From Hyphomicrobiales bacterium (GTDB lineage: Bacteria > Pseudomonadota > Alphaproteobacteria > Rhizobiales > SZUA-8), in contig QILX01000367.1 of the NCBI GenBank assembly GCA_003232175.1, positions 1 to 10,854 of the forward strand: a DNA stretch of 10,854 nt. Direction: 5' to 3'. The notes under the pieces are model-generated. The model had not been told where the DNA came from. It saw only the letters and a list, made by a program, of their open reading frames with translations, and did no database searches. Position numbers and translations under genes: made by a program. Shown piece after piece: positions 7,306 to 10,854 of this stretch (positions within the stretch are counted from its first letter, which is position 1; every line of letters begins with the position of its first letter).

Positions 7306-8520
7306 ATGTCGAAGATTAAGGTCGCAAACCCCGTCGTTGAAATGGACGGCGACGAGATGACGCGTATTATTTGGGAATTCATCAAATCAAAACTCATTCT
7401 TCCCTATCTCGATATCGACCTGAAATATTACGATCTGGGCATCGAAAAACGTGACGAGACCGATGACCAGATCACCGTTGATGCGGCCCATGCGATCAAA
7501 AAATACGGTGTTGGCATCAAATGCGCCACAATTACACCAGATGAGGACCGGGTGAAGGAATTTGGGCTCAAACGCATGTACCGTTCGCCCAACGGCACCA
7601 TCCGCAATATTCTTGGAGGGGTCATATTCCGCGAGCCGATCGTCTGTCAGAATGTGCCCCGCCTGGTGCCCGGCTGGACCCAGCCCATTGTGGTCGGTCG
7701 CCATGCCTTTGGCGACCAGTATCGCGCCACCGACTTCCTGTTTCCCGGCAAGGGCAAGCTGACAATGAAATTCGAAGGCGAGGACGGCACCGTAATCGAA
7801 CGCGAGGTGTTCGATGCCCCGGCCTCAGGGGTCGCCATGGCGATGTACAATCTTGACGACTCGATCCGTGATTTTGCCCGCGCAAGCATGAATTACGCCG
7901 TCGAGCGTGGCTGGCCGCTATATCTTTCGACCAAGAACACCATCCTTAAAGCCTATGATGGCCGCTTCAAGGATCTGTTTCAGGAGGTCTACGAGGCCGA
8001 GTTTGTCGAGAGCTTCAAGACCGCCGGCATCACTTACGAGCACCGTCTGATCGACGATATGGTCGCCTGCGCGCTCAAATGGAACGGCGGGTTCATCTGG
8101 GCCTGCAAGAACTACGATGGCGATGTTCAATCCGACACAGTGGCGCAAGGGTTTGGTTCACTTGGCCTGATGACTTCGGTCCTGTTATCACCGGACGGCA
8201 AAACCGTTGAATCAGAGGCCGCACACGGCACTGTAACCCGCCACTTCCGTGCCCACCAGAAGGGTCAGGAGACCTCGACCAATTCCATGGCGTCGATCTT
8301 CGCCTGGTCCCGGGGCCTCGCCCACCGGGCCAAGATGGACAGCACACCCGAACTCGCAAAATTCGCCGAGACCATGGAACGGGTCTGCGTTGAAACCGTT
8401 GAAAGCGGCGCTATGACTAAAGATCTGGCGCTTCTGGTTGGTGATGAACAGGGCTGGCTGACTACAACCGGGTTCCTCGACAAGATTGCCGAGAACCTAG
8501 ATGCGGCAGTGGGGAAGTGA
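7306..8520 (+). CDS. icd: NADP-dependent isocitrate dehydrogenase, eukaryote-like dimeric type
   Basis: This cytosolic enzyme oxidatively decarboxylates isocitrate to 2-oxoglutarate with NADP+, feeding the TCA cycle and NADPH pool. The 404-residue product begins MSKIKVANPVVEMDGDEMTR and is of the type II family shared with human IDH1/IDH2, not the E. coli type. Substrate residues Arg100 and Arg109 in SPNGTIRNILGGVIFRE (94-110), Arg132 and Tyr139 in GRHAFGDQYRATDF, catalytic Lys in LSTKNTILK (207-215), metal-binding aspartates in IDDMVA (249-254) and KNYDGDVQSD (268-277), and the NADP region AAHGTVTRH (305-313) are all present. AGGAAGGA (7293-7300) is an excellent ribosome binding site at 5 bases. 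It is divergent from the methyltransferase gene and convergent with the channel gene. Confidence 0.97.
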   Translation: MSKIKVANPVVEMDGDEMTRIIWEFIKSKLILPYLDIDLKYYDLGIEKRDETDDQITVDAAHAIKKYGVGIKCATITPDEDRVKEFGLKRMYRSPNGTIRNILGGVIFREPIVCQNVPRLVPGWTQPIVVGRHAFGDQYRATDFLFPGKGKLTMKFEGEDGTVIEREVFDAPASGVAMAMYNLDDSIRDFARASMNYAVERGWPLYLSTKNTILKAYDGRFKDLFQEVYEAEFVESFKTAGITYEHRLIDDMVACALKWNGGFIWACKNYDGDVQSDTVAQGFGSLGLMTSVLLSPDGKTVESEAAHGTVTRHFRAHQKGQETSTNSMASIFAWSRGLAHRAKMDSTPELAKFAETMERVCVETVESGAMTKDLALLVGDEQGWLTTTGFLDKIAENLDAAVGK

Positions 8521-8576
8521 GATTTTAAATCTTGCGTCGGTCGGCGATGCGGAACGGCATACAAAGGCAGCCACGA

Positions 8577-9827
8577 TCAATCGCCGTCACTGCCGCCTTT
8601 GAGCTCATCGCGGCTAATGTCGCCTTGCGGCGTAACACTCTCGTTCCCCGATCTGTCCTGGGCCACCTTGCGCAGCGCTTGCGCCAATTCCGGTTTGCGG
8701 TCCATCAACGATTGCAGATCGGCTGCATCCAGGACCAGCAGATTGACCGGGGTCAATGCCGCAACATTGGCCGAGCGCCGCGATTTGCGTAAAAGCGCAA
8801 TTTCTCCGAAAAAACTGCCGTCCGACAGACTTATCGGCCCGCTGCCAAGCTGAATTTCGACCGTGCCCGAGGTGATGAAATACATCGAGTGAGCTTCATC
8901 GCCCTCGCGCACGATATTGGTCTGACGCTCGAATTTTCGCGCATGTAGAAGCTTCATCACCTCGGCAATTTCCACCGCCGAGAAGTCCGCGAATAGTGGA
9001 ACCCGCGCTACCATTCCCCAGGTGACAACAAATTCCCTGCGATGGATTTCCTGGGCAAAAGCCGTCGCTACAATGCCGATCGGCAGTGCGAACATGGCCA
9101 GGCCAAGAACCATGACCAAGACGCCGATTGACTTGCCCAAGTTCGTAACCGGTACGACGTCGCCATAACCAACCGTTGTCAGGGTCGATACCGACCACCA
9201 GATGGCTGCCGGTATCGATCCGAAAACCTCCGGCTGCACCTCACGCTCGACGATATAGAGCACCGCCGCCGACGTCAGAATAAGGCCAATCATGATGATC
9301 CCGGTTGCAATCAGCGCCCGGGATTCGACCACCAACGCATTGACCAGGGATCTTAGCCCGGGCGAATATCGCGCCAGTTTGAGAAATCGCACCAGCCGGA
9401 AAACCCGCAAAATTCGTAAATCACCACCAATGCCAAAAAGGCCGAGATAAAATGGCAAGATGGCCGCGAGATCGATCATACCGGCGGGGTCGCCCAGATA
9501 ATTTATCCGAGCGCGGACAGGACCAAGATGGCGCAAGGGCATATGAATGTCGGCAACCCAGAACCTGAGCCCGTATTCAACGGTGAAAATCGCCACCGAG
9601 AGATATTCAAACACGGTAAATTCAACCCGATACGCGCGATAGATTGACGGTACGGTTTCCAATACGACGGCGGCGACATTGAGCACGACGAGAAACATCA
9701 AGGTGCGATCGACCCAGGCGCTGATCCCGTCGTTTTGGGCGCCCTCTTCGAGAATTTCGTAGACACGCTGTTTTAACGGGTGGGCTTTTACCAGGGCCGG
9801 GGGGGCTTGATTTGGGCTGAGTGCCAC
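8577..9827 (-). CDS. Voltage-gated-type potassium channel with C-terminal cyclic-nucleotide-binding domain (MloK1-like)
   Basis: This 416-residue inner-membrane protein has a six-helix channel plan: S1 about 41-59, S2 73-91, S3 115-131, S4 136-156, S5 169-193, pore loop 205-222, S6 232-256. The selectivity filter TVGYGD (218-223) marks potassium selectivity. S4 carries a basic residue every third position (Arg138, 141, 144, 147, Lys150, Arg153), as in voltage sensors. A short linker (AQEIHRREFVVTWGMVARVP) leads into a cyclic-nucleotide domain at about 275-390, with phosphate-binding cassette FGEIALLRKSRRSANV (340-355) keeping the Glu and Arg that contact the nucleotide. The layout, lacking a long C-linker, resembles MloK1 of Mesorhizobium loti. 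The start is the GTG at 9825-9827, 8 bases after the alaS stop, with a weak ribosome binding site. Ligand and gating are inferred. Confidence 0.93.
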   Translation of the reverse strand: MALSPNQAPPALVKAHPLKQRVYEILEEGAQNDGISAWVDRTLMFLVVLNVAAVVLETVPSIYRAYRVEFTVFEYLSVAIFTVEYGLRFWVADIHMPLRHLGPVRARINYLGDPAGMIDLAAILPFYLGLFGIGGDLRILRVFRLVRFLKLARYSPGLRSLVNALVVESRALIATGIIMIGLILTSAAVLYIVEREVQPEVFGSIPAAIWWSVSTLTTVGYGDVVPVTNLGKSIGVLVMVLGLAMFALPIGIVATAFAQEIHRREFVVTWGMVARVPLFADFSAVEIAEVMKLLHARKFERQTNIVREGDEAHSMYFITSGTVEIQLGSGPISLSDGSFFGEIALLRKSRRSANVAALTPVNLLVLDAADLQSLMDRKPELAQALRKVAQDRSGNESVTPQGDISRDELKGGSDGD

Positions 9828-9835
9828 CAGTTTTC

Positions 9836-10854
9836 TCAGGCTGTCGTTTTTGCAGCCGCGGCAATCCCGGCGCGTACCGCATCAAGAGCCGCTTCGGCCT
9901 TGGATGCGTCCGGTCCACCGGCCTGGGCCATGTCGGGCCGGCCGCCACCGCCTTTGCCGCCAAGCGCAGCAGAGCCAAGTCGCACAAGATCCACGGCAGA
10001 AATCTGCTGCACAAGATCTTCCGTGACGCCAACGGCAATGCCGGCCTTGCCATCCTCGGTGGTTCCGATGATCGCAACAATGCCGGAGCCGATTTCAATT
10101 TTTCCTTCATCGACCAGGGCGCGAAGGTCTTTTAGAGAAATACCTGTGAGACTGCGGGCAAGAAATTGAAAATCAACGATTTTTTCTACTTTGCTGCCAG
10201 CGCCGGATTTACCGCCGCCGCCCATTGCCAGCTGCTTTTTCAGGTCAGCAACCTGCCGCTGCAAATTGCGCCGGTCTTCAACCAGAGATGCGACCTTTTC
10301 GCTTAGTTCCGCCGGCCTGGCGCGCAACAGTTCTGCGGCGCTGCGCACAGCGTCGTCCCGTTGATCCAAATAAGCCTTGGCGCCATCCGCAGTCAGGGCT
10401 TCGATACGGCGCACGCCGGAAGCAACGCCCTGTTCGGAGACGATCCTGATCAGGCCAATATCCCCGGTTCGCCGGACATGGGTGCCGCCACAGAGCTCGG
10501 TTGACCATGCTGAATTTTCCCGTTCGCCATCGGAAGGAATTCCCATGGAAACAACCCGAACTTCCTCACCATATTTTTCACCAAAAAGGGCGAGTGCCCC
10601 CACAGCAATGGCGTCATCCACACTCATCAGACGAGTCGAAACGCTACTGTTTTGCAACACCTTGGCATTGGCAATTTTTTCGACCTCGGCAACCTCAGCG
10701 GTAGTCATTGGTTTTGGGTGGCTGAAATCAAAACGTAAGCGGCCCGGTTCAACCAGCGACCCCTTTTGAGCCACGTGGTTACCCAGAACCTGACGAAGCG
10801 CCTCGTGCAACAAATGGGTGGCGGAATGGTTGGCGCGGGTGCGGCGGCGCGCCT
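9836..10854 (-). CDS. alaS: Alanyl-tRNA synthetase, C-terminal part (5' end beyond window)
   Basis: AlaS charges tRNA-Ala and edits mischarged Ser and Gly. The window holds about 339 C-terminal residues; the frame is open through the right edge, so the catalytic domain lies outside. Visible are the editing-domain zinc motif HSATHLLHEAL near the edge and its partner CGGTH (with VRRTGDIG after it), followed by SGVRRIEALTADGA. A helical coiled region (AELSEKVASLVEDRRNLQRQ) and the C-terminal DHHA1 domain with GGKGGGGRPDMAQAGG complete the fold. The reading frame is continuous and ends with TGA at 9836-9838. The channel gene starts 8 bases further on, so the two are probably co-transcribed. Confidence 0.96.
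   Translation of the reverse strand, partial: ARRRTRANHSATHLLHEALRQVLGNHVAQKGSLVEPGRLRFDFSHPKPMTTAEVAEVEKIANAKVLQNSSVSTRLMSVDDAIAVGALALFGEKYGEEVRVVSMGIPSDGERENSAWSTELCGGTHVRRTGDIGLIRIVSEQGVASGVRRIEALTADGAKAYLDQRDDAVRSAAELLRARPAELSEKVASLVEDRRNLQRQVADLKKQLAMGGGGKSGAGSKVEKIVDFQFLARSLTGISLKDLRALVDEGKIEIGSGIVAIIGTTEDGKAGIAVGVTEDLVQQISAVDLVRLGSAALGGKGGGGRPDMAQAGGPDASKAEAALDAVRAGIAAAAKTTA

Noticed and set aside
8520..8532. AGATTT-T-AAATCT inverted repeat after icd
   Set aside because: Stem is AT-rich, the loop is a single base and there is no T-run; too weak to call a terminator or operator. The 56-base gap between icd and the channel gene shows nothing else convincing.

Overview
The window looks like ordinary chromosomal core sequence from an alphaproteobacterium, probably of Rhodospirillales or an uncultured relative. 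Supporting signs are an F1-ATPase zeta inhibitor (a family essentially restricted to Alphaproteobacteria), split PurS/PurQ/small-PurL FGAM synthase, the purCSQL-bolA-grxD-rpsD gene order, a eukaryote-like NADP isocitrate dehydrogenase, and moderately GC-rich sequence with GTG and TTG starts. The taxonomic placement is an inference from gene content and order. I see no phage, insertion sequence, CRISPR array, tRNA, rRNA or defence-system gene.

Layout. Bases 1-570, minus strand: the zeta subunit gene, then an HpcH/HpaI-type aldolase whose ATG overlaps the zeta stop. The aldolase carries an apparent one-base frameshift and runs off the left edge. Bases 571-868: a 298-base divergent intergenic region with candidate promoters for zeta (minus) and for the purine operon (plus). 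Bases 869-5469, plus strand: a compact operon purC-purS-purQ-purL-bolA-grxD, with 4-base ATGA overlaps at purS/purQ and purQ/purL. Bases 5507-5536: a strong hairpin that can end transcription from the opposite side. Bases 5562-7198, minus strand: rpsD (real start a TTG with a good ribosome binding site) and a TrmJ-type tRNA 2'-O-methyltransferase, separated by 218 bases with a second terminator. Bases 7306-8520, plus strand: icd. Bases 8577 to the right edge, minus strand: alaS (3' part only), followed after 8 bases by a cyclic-nucleotide-binding potassium channel.

How the genes fit together. PurC, PurS, PurQ and PurL supply consecutive or nearby steps of de novo purine synthesis; PurS, PurQ and PurL together form one enzyme. 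BolA and the CGFS monothiol glutaredoxin are known partners that share a [2Fe-2S] cluster, and their placement directly behind purL suggests co-expression. rpsD, trmJ and alaS serve translation, icd serves the TCA cycle and NADPH supply, and zeta restrains ATP hydrolysis by F1Fo-ATPase. The less routine points are the broken aldolase, the TTG start and leader of rpsD, the long purC leader, and a channel combining a fully charged S4 helix with a MloK1-like C-terminal cyclic-nucleotide domain. I do not see a convincing undescribed system here.
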